A DNA stretch of 38,800 nt from Flavipsychrobacter stenotrophus (GCA_945902755.1 CAMDNC010000013.1:1-38800), one strand, 5' to 3'. Shown: positions 9,201 to 17,835, counted from the stretch's first letter. Numbers and translations are program-made. The notes: a model not told the origin generated them from the sequence alone.

Positions 9201-10163
9201 ATACCCCAAGAGATCTTTGAACTTGTACGAAACCTGAAAATCGTTGTTTTGCAAGTTGTATGACCAAACCCCATCGCCCGCACCCTCTAGCGCAAACTTC
9301 CACAGCTCTTGGCTTTCGCGGAGGGCATGTTCATTGGTTTTGAGTTCGGTTACATCTTCAAAAAAATAGTACCTCCCTTTAAGTTCATTTTGCTGGTCAA
9401 GTATGGGTTGCACAGTGGTTCTGAACCAAAAAGACTTATTGTACTTATTGTAGCCAATATTATCGAAGGAAAATGGTTTTTTCTTCTTCACCATATCGTC
9501 TACATAGCTAGATGGAATGTGTGTAGACTGTTTGCCATAAATTACATCTCTGGGCCTTAACCCTAGTACTTCCTCTAATTTACAGCCAATAGACCTTTCA
9601 AAATCTCTGCTCACCCACTCAATGGCCCCTTTGGCGTCTGTGATAGCTACGCCTCTTATGGTTTCTGAATGATATTTTTCTGTTTCAGTGGTATATTCAA
9701 GTTTAGGGGCAGTGTTGTAACTAAGCTGAGCATCTACATTAAACAACGCATCTTTGTTGACGTAGACATCTGCGTTTATTTCTTTATCTTGTTTTAGGTT
9801 AATATTGGGTGCACCTAAAAAAAGCAACTCGTTGGATAAAGATAAGTACTCCAACTCACCTTGAATCATCATTGGATACTCACCCGGTTTGGCAGACGAT
9901 GCCAGCAGTTGATAACTCTTGCCACCCATATCCGCAAACCGAAAAGCAGAGATATCAGGCGTTTGTATCGTAAAGCAGTCAGTTATTTTGTTTCCGGGGT
10001 GTATACCAAACATTCGGGTAACTGTATGTCCGGCAGATTGCACAACAAAATCACTGTTTACTAAAATGTAAAAAGGAAATAAACGCCCAATCTGCTCCAC
10101 GCCAAACACAATACTATTGCCTGCCATAATTTTTGTTTTGTTATTATTGGGCAACTTCAGCAA
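6288..10163 (-). CDS. Multi-PAS sensor histidine kinase with HNOBA-like N-terminal domain
   Basis: 1291 aa; N-terminal FGVEQIGRLFPFYILVNSDFVVQSAGHTVTRMFG; about seven PAS repeats ending in VTELK / VTERI / DITERV / DISEQI; SHELRTPLAIIQAN H-box; NLINNAFKYS N-box; GSGLGLMVVDYVV. Confidence 0.93.
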   Translation of the reverse strand: MLKLPNNNKTKIMAGNSIVFGVEQIGRLFPFYILVNSDFVVQSAGHTVTRMFGIHPGNKITDCFTIQTPDISAFRFADMGGKSYQLLASSAKPGEYPMMIQGELEYLSLSNELLFLGAPNINLKQDKEINADVYVNKDALFNVDAQLSYNTAPKLEYTTETEKYHSETIRGVAITDAKGAIEWVSRDFERSIGCKLEEVLGLRPRDVIYGKQSTHIPSSYVDDMVKKKKPFSFDNIGYNKYNKSFWFRTTVQPILDQQNELKGRYYFFEDVTELKTNEHALRESQELWKFALEGAGDGVWSYNLQNNDFQVSYKFKDLLGYSTWDTFDAEQLNKTMCVDDYNHLMLDVLPALDTEHPSFSLEQKMQCKNNGIKYFKTRGKVLNWTPEGKPNILFGTLTDINDDKLKDLEFKKMATRLSTILESLNYAVLLENENREIVLVNQRFCDMFSVPFSTEQMLGMDCSGMAEDSKVLFANPDAFMCRVKELLQQQKMVTADLLYLQDGRILERDYIPINIDGMYAGHLWKYNDVTQPQKIEQQLKNSEARLSALINNFNAAVLFEDINRNIIFVNKALYKIIDATATDFTLVGANSATSLEHVKHLFRYPDEEISRIDEIVANRSLVASKLVEMASGSILKQQFIPVVVDSEESGFLWIYEDVTERINYEKKIIEQREYFHRILNELPADIMMFDLQQKFEFINKNAVRNDEMRTWLIGKDMYDYTARKGIDNARAVQRDAMFREAVSTKKALSNIDKHILPDGSEKYMLRFLYPFLDKMGKPEYVVGFGMDITERVLNEIKIAEQREYYHEILNEVPADIVIFSLDHRYQFVNKNAVKNPEIRAWLIGKNDYEYCDYKGIDYKLADQRKEIFDKAFLSKQPVSIIDDITKPDGTTHHILRIMYPSLDSHGEVKFIIGYGIDISEQIKNKQKAETQEKRVLNLLNLVKDGIFTGLADGSISFFNNSFARILELDTASIGVNFLTLLPLTEQVKYQNSVAQLNKSGTPQSCVLHTTTASGKELYLDFTIASSVSKSGGPYVGRISDITEIVNKELYLNEIIAKEKELNNSKSQFIRITSHELRTPLAIIQANTEILEMYHSGSLGSNSKLKPEVMMGRIMKEVRLMTEILNELMMISRIEAGKMEYAPDNIDILKFVEDIKNDLYNPHTDGRALSVHCTSPNTIFASIDKKLMRHAIVNLINNAFKYSAGKKPPQISLKKIDNTLIFEVQDFGIGIPEQDQKKLFSSFFRASNAGVIQGSGLGLMVVDYVVKKHNGLISFSSIQNEGSIFKISLPAN

Positions 10164-10178
10164 TCAGCTACCATGACT

Positions 10179-10562
10179 TTAGGTAGTATAAGACAACAAA
10201 GTATCGCTAAAGCGTTCCATATGAAATGGTTTTTCGAAGTAATCTTTAACAGCCGTAGTGTCGATCTCATTTTCAAATGCTGTCTTCAAAAAATCTTTCT
10301 TACTATAACAAGAGGTAATGAAAATTTTCAACCTGTTCTTGAGGTCTGTTTTGCTTATTTCATTCAAGAAGGTATATCCGTCCATTACTGGCATGTTCAA
10401 ATCTAAAGATACCAAAACTATTTTTTCGTTGGTCTCAATTATCTCTAATGCCTGTTGTCCATTTTCTGCTTCATATATTTCGAAACCGATACTCTCCATT
10501 GTTCTTTTTAATATAAGTCTTGAAATAAAATCATCATCAACTATTAGTAGGTGTTTGTTCAT
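10179..10562 (-). CDS. Single-domain response regulator (receiver)
   Basis: 127 aa; LIVDDDFISRLILKRTM, VSLDLNMPVMDGYTFL, FITSC, DYFEKPF. Confidence 0.92.
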   Translation of the reverse strand: MNKHLLIVDDDFISRLILKRTMESIGFEIYEAENGQQALEIIETNEKIVLVSLDLNMPVMDGYTFLNEISKTDLKNRLKIFITSCYSKKDFLKTAFENEIDTTAVKDYFEKPFHMERFSDTLLSYTT

Positions 10563-10945
10563 TTAAGATTAGTTTGTTGTATGTTTTTGATAAGGTTGTG
10601 AATGCTGGTTGTGTTAGGTAAAAAACATACGTTGTAATTTTTTGTGCCTGGATCAATTGCTATTTGTTGAAACTGCTGCTGTGGTTGTTTGCCTATTAAA
10701 AAAAGCTGTGTTGACTTTTTAAAAAAATTACGTGAAAGATCATCAAAACCTACGTAATGATCTAACGAACCGTCGGCAAAAAACAACAAAACAATTTTTA
10801 TTTTATTTGCAAATTTCATTTGCGACTGCGCTTCCTGAATATTTTGTGCTGTATAGCACCTGTATCCTAGCCGCGTAAGTGCTGAAAAGAAGATATATCT
10901 TTTCCCTGCACTATTACTAATTATTAAAATTTCTGCTTGTTGCAT
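10559..10945 (-). CDS. Pseudo-receiver-like protein (catalytic residues missing)
   Basis: 128 aa; MQQAEILIISNSAGKRYIFFSALTRLGYRCYTAQNIQEAQ... follows the receiver pattern but without the phosphoacceptor Asp; 4-nt overlap with the downstream receiver gene. Confidence 0.65.
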   Translation of the reverse strand: MQQAEILIISNSAGKRYIFFSALTRLGYRCYTAQNIQEAQSQMKFANKIKIVLLFFADGSLDHYVGFDDLSRNFFKKSTQLFLIGKQPQQQFQQIAIDPGTKNYNVCFLPNTTSIHNLIKNIQQTNLK

Positions 10946-10971
10946 TAGCTGTAAAGTATAAATTGCGTAAG

Positions 10972-11628
10972 CTAATTGAGAAATTTACTGATTAGTTCCG
11001 CTTTAGACTTTACGTCCATTTTAATGTATATACTCTTCAAATGAAAGTTGATGGTGTGAAAAGTAACGTTCATTTCGTTAGCCATTTCTTTGTAGGTATA
11101 CCCTTTTTTGGCCAACTCTAAAACTCTTTTTTCGCGTGTGGTGAGTTCTTTATCTGATCGTACGTCGCGCCCTACCTCCTGAAGATTGACATTTAGCTGC
11201 GCCATTAGTTTTGTTAGTGTTTCGGGGTCTAGAAAACTACCTGTACGCTCTACATTGGCAATTGCGTCATATAGTTGTGAAGTGCTGAAAGGCTTGTAAA
11301 TGTAGCCGTTGGCTCCATTTTTTATGGCCTTTAGTATCAGTCCTTCATCATAGTCACCCGTGATGACAATAATATTCACACCAGTAAACAGAAATTTGAT
11401 TTCTTCAATAACGTTCAAACCCATAGTATCGTCCAAATGAATGTCTAACAATACGAAATCTGGTTTGCCACACTGATGTGCTATTTCTTTTAGGTCTGTG
11501 AAGCTACCCTCTGAAAAAGCTATAGTATGCTGTTTATTAATAGATATAAAATCTTCTAGCGTTTCGCGTAAGCCTTTATCGTTTTCTAATATGCCGATGG
11601 AATACATGTTGTGTATATTTGAATACAA
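10972..11628 (-). CDS. NarL/LuxR-family response regulator
   Basis: FVLLDIHLDDTMGLNVIEEI receiver and C-terminal HTH LTTREKRVLELAKKGYTYKEMANEMNVTFHTINFHLKSIYIKMDVKSKAEL. The start may be the internal Met8. Confidence 0.93.
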   Translation of the reverse strand: MYSNIHNMYSIGILENDKGLRETLEDFISINKQHTIAFSEGSFTDLKEIAHQCGKPDFVLLDIHLDDTMGLNVIEEIKFLFTGVNIIVITGDYDEGLILKAIKNGANGYIYKPFSTSQLYDAIANVERTGSFLDPETLTKLMAQLNVNLQEVGRDVRSDKELTTREKRVLELAKKGYTYKEMANEMNVTFHTINFHLKSIYIKMDVKSKAELISKFLN

Positions 11629-11654
11629 ACTTACACTTATTTATGAGCCATTAT

Positions 11655-11672
11655 ACTACTATTGTTAGTAGT
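11655..11672. promoter_or_regulatory. Palindromic candidate operator upstream of the LuxR-type regulator
   Basis: ACTACTA-ttgt-TAGTAGT, a perfect 7-bp dyad 27 nt upstream of the annotated start. Confidence 0.35.
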
Positions 11673-11775
11673 TTACCTGCTTAATTTAGGAGTGAATAAA
11701 AAAAACGACCAAACACATAATAACGAATGCTATAAAGTAGATTAAAAATGATGTGGCACTAAAGAAATGTACGTA

Positions 11776-13116
11776 CTAGTGCAATACTTTATTTTCGTTT
11801 GTTGACAATTGCTGGTGGTTTATCTCTGCAACAAACTGCTCATATGCATTGCGCCATCCGTTCCACTCATAGTCTGTTCCCAAAGAAAAATTATGAAAAA
11901 CGGTGATAAGTGTGCTTCCTGTTTGCTGCAATATTCGGGTCATTGCTTGCAGACGATCTATAGCTGCAGCAGGAGAGAGCTTCGCCTCGTAGTGTGCAGT
12001 GGTATCCATGAAGCAAAAAGGAAAGATGCGCAATTGTGTAACAACGTCATTCTCAAGATCGTACCATAAAAATGAACTGCCTGTGCCCGCCCTGAAACCG
12101 AGGTGTGTGCCATAACCCATAGAGTAATCTTGAGAGATATGGTTGTAGAGCAGTTGATGGTAGGTTTCGGGTAATATAGCCCTTATATAATGCTGCCGCG
12201 ACAAGGATGTTCGTTTGCCCGCTACTTGCTCCAGCATCATTTTTTCTTGGCGCAGGGTATCGCCCTTACTAGAATAGTAAGAAGGGTGAATACCTATGTT
12301 GCCGTCAATGGTCAGGTTTTTTATGACCCTCACCATCGCTGGGTGCTGTGGGTGAATGTTTTTATCGAAAGCTGTATTGCGCCTTGCTGATAATACGAAG
12401 TACAATGGCGACAAACCATACTCCTTGTGCAGCTGTCGCAGCCACCTGAAAGAGTCGTAGGGGTCTTTTTCTTTTTTTCGTAGCACCTTAGCTCTGTGAC
12501 TTAGCTGGCGTACATCTGCCCGCAGCAGCGCTCTTATTAGCGCCCCTATTATACGTCTTGCGCCCTTATGCAGTTGGGCATAAGCCATATCTATGTCGTA
12601 GGTGGGCAAAAAAACGAAAGTGCTTGCTGGCAGTGTGCACTTGTAATGATCTTGCAATGCATTGCGTAGCGTTTGTATCCACTCATCTACAATAGGGCGT
12701 TGCAGCCACCCTTGCTGATACAAAATGCTGTTGGTGGCCGGATAACGCCCATGCTTGTCTGGCACATAAACCTCATACTCCTCATAGCGGGTAAGTAGAA
12801 AAAAGATAGCCGAAAACATATCGAATGGCAGCGTGTATCCATCGGCACTACTGGCAAAAAGAGTAGGGATACCTTGCCAATCGCCTATTGCTGGCTGCTG
12901 TGTAGTAATGCCATTGATGCCCAGTAAGCCCTCTGCAGGTATACTCACTGCATCGGGCAGGGGTATGCCGTACGCTACAACATGAGTTGCCGCCTGAGCC
13001 TCGACAAGGGTGTGAACTACTGTATAGTTGAGGTGTAGCCTTTCTTTAAACAGCCACTCGGCTACATAGCGCAGGCGAGTACTGATAAAAGGGCTGTAAA
13101 CAACTATACTATTCAT
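11776..13116 (-). CDS. Polysaccharide deacetylase-like family protein (DUF7033-type N-terminus)
   Basis: MNSIVVYSPFISTRLRYVAEWLFKERL..., DMFSAIFFLLTRYEEY, FLPTYDIDMAYAQLHKG, GIHPSYYSS, LGFRAGT. Start chosen at 13116 because AGAAGG precedes it; the ORF extends to 13176. Confidence 0.75.
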   Translation of the reverse strand: MNSIVVYSPFISTRLRYVAEWLFKERLHLNYTVVHTLVEAQAATHVVAYGIPLPDAVSIPAEGLLGINGITTQQPAIGDWQGIPTLFASSADGYTLPFDMFSAIFFLLTRYEEYEVYVPDKHGRYPATNSILYQQGWLQRPIVDEWIQTLRNALQDHYKCTLPASTFVFLPTYDIDMAYAQLHKGARRIIGALIRALLRADVRQLSHRAKVLRKKEKDPYDSFRWLRQLHKEYGLSPLYFVLSARRNTAFDKNIHPQHPAMVRVIKNLTIDGNIGIHPSYYSSKGDTLRQEKMMLEQVAGKRTSLSRQHYIRAILPETYHQLLYNHISQDYSMGYGTHLGFRAGTGSSFLWYDLENDVVTQLRIFPFCFMDTTAHYEAKLSPAAAIDRLQAMTRILQQTGSTLITVFHNFSLGTDYEWNGWRNAYEQFVAEINHQQLSTNENKVLH

Positions 13117-13129
13117 ACCTTCTGGTGAT

Positions 13130-14503
13130 TTATGGTTTCTTTTCTTTCCACATTTTATTAAACGACTTTTCGGCAAATACTAATTGTGACCGGTGCTTTA
13201 CCCAACTGTCTTTAAACAGGTAGTTGACAGCCTTGCCCTTGGTAGCTGGACCTATTATATTTAGCAGCCCCCTGCTGAGCATTGTTTTTTCCCAGCCAGC
13301 CCAGGCAGCATGCTCTGCAAAGCCATTCAGGTTTTCTTCTACAGCTATTTTGCGGTTTTCCAGTAGCATCTCGTGTATGTTGATCTTTACGGGGCACACC
13401 TCGGTGCAGTTGCCACACAAGCTCGAAGCATAACTGAGGTGCTTGTACTCATTCATGCCCTTGAGGTGGGGAGTTATAACCGCTCCTATAGGGCCACTGT
13501 AAGTAGCACCATAGGCATGACCACCTATGTTTTTGTAAACCGGACAGGCATTGAGGCAAGAGCCACAACGTATACAATACATGCTTTCCCGCACCTCTTT
13601 ACGCATCAGGTTGGTGCGGCCGTTATCTAGCAATATTACATACATTTCTCTCGGGCCATCCGTTTCGCCCGCACGGCGTGGTCCGGTAAATATGCTATTG
13701 TATACTGTGACCTGCTGCCCAGTACCAAACGTAGCTAGCAGCGGCCAAAACAGGTGTAGGTCATTGACTGAAGGTAGGAGTTTTTCTATGCCTACTATGG
13801 CGATATGTACATCCGGAAACGAGGTAGACAACCTGCCATTACCTTCGTTTTCTGTAACACACACACCGCCTATATCTGCCAGCAGAAAGTTGCCACCAGT
13901 AACACCCACCTGTGCCGATACATACTTGGCTCGCAGCTTGTGGCGGGCTATCATAGTGATTTCTGATGGGCTGAGGTGTGGCTCAGTGCCTAGCTTTTCG
14001 TGAAACAGTTTTGCCACATCTTCCTTGCTCTTGTGCATGGCGGGAGTTACTATATGGTATGGAGCCTCACCATCCAGCTGCTGTATGTATTCGCCTAGGT
14101 CTGTCTCTACCGATTCTATGCCATTTTCGCCCAGAAACTCGTTGAGGTGTATTTCCTCAGTCACCATCGATTTGGCTTTCACCACTTGCTTGGTGTTGTG
14201 CTCGCGGCAGATCTCCAGCACCGCTTGCTGGGCCTCTTCGGCATTTTCTGCCCATATTACCTTGCCACCACGAGCAGTAAAGTTTTTCTCAAACTGCTCT
14301 AGATAGGTATCTAAATGCTCTATGGTTTTCCATTTTATGTTTTTGGCTTTTTGGCGCGCCAGTTCCAGATTGGCATACTGATGTTTGCCCTTCACCACAC
14401 TATCATTGTACTTCTGAATATTGAAGGCTACCTTGCGCTTGTGCTCCAGGTCGCTGGCCTTCACTTCGCTCTTGGCAAGAAATATATTTTGCTGATCGGC
14501 CAT
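13130..14503 (-). CDS. LutB/LldF-type lactate utilization iron-sulfur protein
   Basis: RGGKVIWAENAEEAQQAVLEIC, IGGVCVTENEGNGRLSTSFPDVHIAIVGIEKL, ferredoxin motifs CIRCGSCLNACPVYKNIGGHAYG and LCGNCTEVCPVKINIHEMLL. Start MADQQNIF preferred; the ORF extends to 14584. Confidence 0.9.
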   Translation of the reverse strand: MADQQNIFLAKSEVKASDLEHKRKVAFNIQKYNDSVVKGKHQYANLELARQKAKNIKWKTIEHLDTYLEQFEKNFTARGGKVIWAENAEEAQQAVLEICREHNTKQVVKAKSMVTEEIHLNEFLGENGIESVETDLGEYIQQLDGEAPYHIVTPAMHKSKEDVAKLFHEKLGTEPHLSPSEITMIARHKLRAKYVSAQVGVTGGNFLLADIGGVCVTENEGNGRLSTSFPDVHIAIVGIEKLLPSVNDLHLFWPLLATFGTGQQVTVYNSIFTGPRRAGETDGPREMYVILLDNGRTNLMRKEVRESMYCIRCGSCLNACPVYKNIGGHAYGATYSGPIGAVITPHLKGMNEYKHLSYASSLCGNCTEVCPVKINIHEMLLENRKIAVEENLNGFAEHAAWAGWEKTMLSRGLLNIIGPATKGKAVNYLFKDSWVKHRSQLVFAEKSFNKMWKEKKP

Positions 14504-14624
14504 TGCTTGATGTTGTACTTTATGCACAAAGTTACGAAGCCATACCCGCATTTGCAGAGTATTACCTTCCTTACGAATGTACATTAAATGTGGAACAAAA
14601 AAAGAAAATGAATGCAGCGTATTA

Positions 14625-15344
14625 TCAGCCGTATATCTCTATATGAACGTCTTTTTTGTCGTAGCCCATTTTCAGTATACGCTCGCGGGCTTCGTCTACC
14701 ATATCTCGCCAGCCACATAGCATAAACGATGCTGGTTGCCGCTGGCTGCATAGCTGCTCGTAGATGTCGTGTACATAACCTGTGCTGCCCTGCCATTGCT
14801 CGCGCGATAGGGTGGGCAAATATCGGAAACCAGGTATCTGGGTTTCCAGTTGGCGCATTTCGTCATAGTACAGTAGGTCGCTCTGGGTGCGTGTACCAAA
14901 AACCATGTTTACCTTATACCCCTCCAGCTTGTAGTGTGCTATATAGTGCAACATGCTCCGAAAGGGAGCAATGCCAGTGCCTGTGCAGATAAAAAAGTGT
15001 TCTTTTTCTTTGTCTTCCGGCAACACAAATATGCCATGAGGCCCGCGTAGTGTGAGCTCGCTGCCTTCTTTTATGTTTTCGAATATGTACTTAGAGCCAC
15101 CAGTGCCGCCCTCCATATGTACTATAGCTAGTTCTATCTCATTGCTACCATCTGGAGCAGAGGCTATGCTGTAGCTGCGCCAGCGCTTGTTGCGCTGCTC
15201 ATGTATGGGTAGGTCCAGTGTCACAAACTGACCGGGCTTAAACATAAACGACTCGGTTTCGGGTAGTGTCACCCATAGGCGGCGCGTGTTGTGCGTAGCC
15301 TGCTCTATTCGGGTCACTATTCCTTTTTGCCAGTTGGGTAACAT
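14625..15344 (-). CDS. Ferredoxin-NADP reductase-type FAD/NAD(P)-binding oxidoreductase
   Basis: FKPGQFVTLDLP, RSYSIASAPDG, GPHGIFVLP, FICTGTGIAPFRSML, VFGTRTQSDLLYYDEM, FMLCGWRDMVDEARERI. Confidence 0.9.
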   Translation of the reverse strand: MLPNWQKGIVTRIEQATHNTRRLWVTLPETESFMFKPGQFVTLDLPIHEQRNKRWRSYSIASAPDGSNEIELAIVHMEGGTGGSKYIFENIKEGSELTLRGPHGIFVLPEDKEKEHFFICTGTGIAPFRSMLHYIAHYKLEGYKVNMVFGTRTQSDLLYYDEMRQLETQIPGFRYLPTLSREQWQGSTGYVHDIYEQLCSQRQPASFMLCGWRDMVDEARERILKMGYDKKDVHIEIYG

Positions 15345-15511
15345 ATCTATTGATAAAGGTACACTTTTTTGCCCTGCAGGTGTATAGATGGTGGTGATAG
15401 GGGGATATGTGAGGGCGAAACTGATTATTATTATTCGTTACAAATTATGCTGAGTTGCAAAAGCTACAGATAATCAAGTGTATATCTTGTGCCGCTATCT
15501 AATGATAGTAA

Positions 15512-16783
15512 ATGACTATCTTTAAAGCTAAATTTGATATTTTGTATTTTTCTGAGTTTGGTTTCGATGACGACCTGATGGATGGCATAGATGCCATGGG
15601 CTACGAAACAGCCACCCCTGTGCAAGAGCAGGTAATACCCCACATAATAGCTGGCAGAGACATAATAGCCGCTGCCCAAACAGGTACTGGAAAAACTGCT
15701 GCCTTCCTGCTACCAGTGCTGCACAAGCTGCTATCGCAGCCCCATGATGAGCATTCTATAAACGCACTAATAGTAGTGCCCACCCGCGAGCTGGCTGTGC
15801 AAATAGCCCAGACACTAGAGGGTATAACGTACTACACCTCTATCAGCTTTATATCGGTGTACGGTGGCACGGGTGGAGCTCTGTTTGCTGCTGAGCGCAA
15901 GGCACTGGAAAAAGGAGCAGATATAGTGATATGCACACCGGGGCGCATGATATCGCACCTGAACATGGGCTATGTGAAACTAGATGGCCTGCGCTACCTG
16001 ATACTAGACGAGGCCGACAGGATGCTGGATATGGGTTTTTATGAAGACATCATAAAAATAATATCGTACCTACCCGCACAGCGGCAAAACCTGCTGTTTT
16101 CAGCAACTATGCCACCGGCTATGCGCAAGCTAGCCAATACCATACTGAAGAACCCCGCCGAAATAAACATTGCCATATCTAAGCCACCAGAGCAGATAGC
16201 CCAAGGTGCTTTTCTGGTGTACGAGCCACAAAAAATACCGCTGGTAAAGTATGTGTTGGAGCAAAAAGAATTTGGCAGTGTGCTCATCTTCTGCTCTAGC
16301 AAGCTGAGTGTAAAAAAGCTGTATGAAGAGCTGCGCAGAGCTAACTTTTCGGTAGGTAATATACAGTCTGACCTGGAGCAAGACCAGCGCGAGCAGGTAC
16401 TGCTGGACTTCAGAAGCCGCAAGCTGAAAATAATAGTAGCTACTGACATACTGAGCCGAGGTATAGATATAGAAGACATAGACCTTGTAATAAATTACGA
16501 TGTGCCCCACGATGGCGAAGACTATGTACACCGCATAGGCCGTACAGCCCGGGCAGCTACCAAGGGTACAGCCTATACGTTTGTGACAGATAAAGAGTTG
16601 TACAAGTTTCAGAAGATAGAAAAGCTGATAGGCACTGATGTGCCACGTCAGGTAGTACCAGAGCAGTTTGGCCCGGCACCTGCCGAAACTATAGCTTCGA
16701 AGTCAAAATCGAAAAGCAATAACAAAAAACGCAAGTTCAAACGCAGCGGACCTGGCAAGGGAGCGCAAGGCGGTGGTACGTAG
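15512..16783 (+). CDS. DEAD-box RNA helicase
   Basis: AQTGTGKTAAF, PTRELAVQIA, TPGRM, DEADRML, SAT, DILSRGIDIEDIDLVINYDVP, HRIGRTARA; Lys-rich tail. Confidence 0.97.
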   Translation: MTIFKAKFDILYFSEFGFDDDLMDGIDAMGYETATPVQEQVIPHIIAGRDIIAAAQTGTGKTAAFLLPVLHKLLSQPHDEHSINALIVVPTRELAVQIAQTLEGITYYTSISFISVYGGTGGALFAAERKALEKGADIVICTPGRMISHLNMGYVKLDGLRYLILDEADRMLDMGFYEDIIKIISYLPAQRQNLLFSATMPPAMRKLANTILKNPAEINIAISKPPEQIAQGAFLVYEPQKIPLVKYVLEQKEFGSVLIFCSSKLSVKKLYEELRRANFSVGNIQSDLEQDQREQVLLDFRSRKLKIIVATDILSRGIDIEDIDLVINYDVPHDGEDYVHRIGRTARAATKGTAYTFVTDKELYKFQKIEKLIGTDVPRQVVPEQFGPAPAETIASKSKSKSNNKKRKFKRSGPGKGAQGGGT

Positions 16784-16820
16784 CGCACAACAGGTATAAT
16801 AAGACCAGCATACAAACACA

Positions 16821-16853
16821 AAAAAGCCGCAGCCTCTTCAGGTGCGGCTTTTT
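16821..16853. terminator. Bidirectional terminator between the convergent helicase and nusG genes
   Basis: AAAAAGCCGCA-gcctcttcagg-TGCGGCTTTTT. Confidence 0.85.
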
Positions 16854-16873
16854 TAAATGTATAACGAGTAGTA

Positions 16874-17467
16874 TTATGCCAGTTTTTCTACCTGCATATA
16901 GTTCAGCTCTACTGGTGTAGCCCTGCCAAATATTTTTACTACCACCTTCAGTTTTTTCTTCTCGTTGTTTATTTCCTCTACAGTACCATTGAAGTCGTTG
17001 AACGGACCATCAATTATTTTCACTGTTTCGCCTATGATGTACGGATCTGCGTAGCCTATACCCTGCTCGCTTACCTCGTCCATTTTACCAAACATTTTGT
17101 TCACCTCTGCCTTGCGCAAAGCCGTAGGATGGTCTTTGCCCAAAAAGTGAATGACACCTGTTACATTTTTTACCGTGTGTATAATATCGTCGGTAAGTTT
17201 GCCGTCATTAGCTTCCAGCAATATATATCCTGGAAACAAAGTTTTCTCGCGGAGTACTTTTTTGCCATTCAGCACTTTAAATACCTTTTCTACAGGGCAC
17301 AATATCTGCACCACAGAGTTGGTCCAGTTATTGATTTTCACTTCCTTGTCCAGGTATTCTTTTACTTTTCTTTCCTTTCCGCTCACTACACGTATCACAT
17401 ACCACTTGGTATCTGGCGCTGGTGCCACAGCAGGAATTATTACTACTTCTTCGCTCATAGCATCCAT
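16874..17467 (-). CDS. nusG: Transcription termination/antitermination protein NusG
   Basis: KWYVIRVVSGKERKVKEYLD, PGYILLEA, GETVKIIDGPFNDFNGTVEEINNEKKKLKVVVKIFGRATPVELNYMQVEKL (KOW). Confidence 0.97.
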   Translation of the reverse strand: MDAMSEEVVIIPAVAPAPDTKWYVIRVVSGKERKVKEYLDKEVKINNWTNSVVQILCPVEKVFKVLNGKKVLREKTLFPGYILLEANDGKLTDDIIHTVKNVTGVIHFLGKDHPTALRKAEVNKMFGKMDEVSEQGIGYADPYIIGETVKIIDGPFNDFNGTVEEINNEKKKLKVVVKIFGRATPVELNYMQVEKLA

Positions 17468-17471
17468 TTGA

Positions 17472-17669
17472 TTAGCCGCCTATAGTTTTGTAAATGAATG
17501 TAAGCGCATTTTCAGACACAAAGTCCATACCAAAGATAACAACAGTAACCAGCGATAGCGCTACCAGCACTATGATAGTAGTTTGTTGTAGTTCTTCCCA
17601 AGATGGCCAGGTCACCTTGTGCAACAACTCGTCATAAGCTTCTTGCACATAATTGCCTAATTTACTCAT
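17472..17669 (-). CDS. secE: Preprotein translocase subunit SecE
   Basis: 65 aa; YVQEAYDELLHKVTWPSWEELQQTTIIVLVALSLVTVVIFGMDFV, immediately upstream of nusG. Confidence 0.96.
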   Translation of the reverse strand: MSKLGNYVQEAYDELLHKVTWPSWEELQQTTIIVLVALSLVTVVIFGMDFVSENALTFIYKTIGG

Positions 17670-17757
17670 ATTTCTATTTTAGTGACCAAACAACAAAGGT
17701 GTAAATAGCAGACGCTATTTACAACCCTCAATCGGTTGACCGATTAAACATTAAGGG

Positions 17758-17828
17758 CACGGGCACGCGGATTCGAACCACGATCAAAGGTTTTGGAGAC
17801 CTCTATTCTACCATTGAACTATGCCCGT
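17758..17828 (-). tRNA. tRNA-Trp (anticodon CCA)
   Basis: Minus strand ACGGGCATAGTTCAATGGTAGAATAGAGGTCTCCAAAACCTTTGATCGTGGTTCGAATCCGCGTGCCCGTG. Confidence 0.97.
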
Positions 17829-17835
17829 ATAAATC

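Noticed and set aside
13551-14003. 150-aa plus-strand ORF
   Set aside because: Antisense to the LutB-like gene; no recognisable protein and the opposite strand is clearly coding.
16039-16479. 146-aa minus-strand ORF
   Set aside because: Antisense to the DEAD-box helicase; low-complexity reading of the reverse frame.
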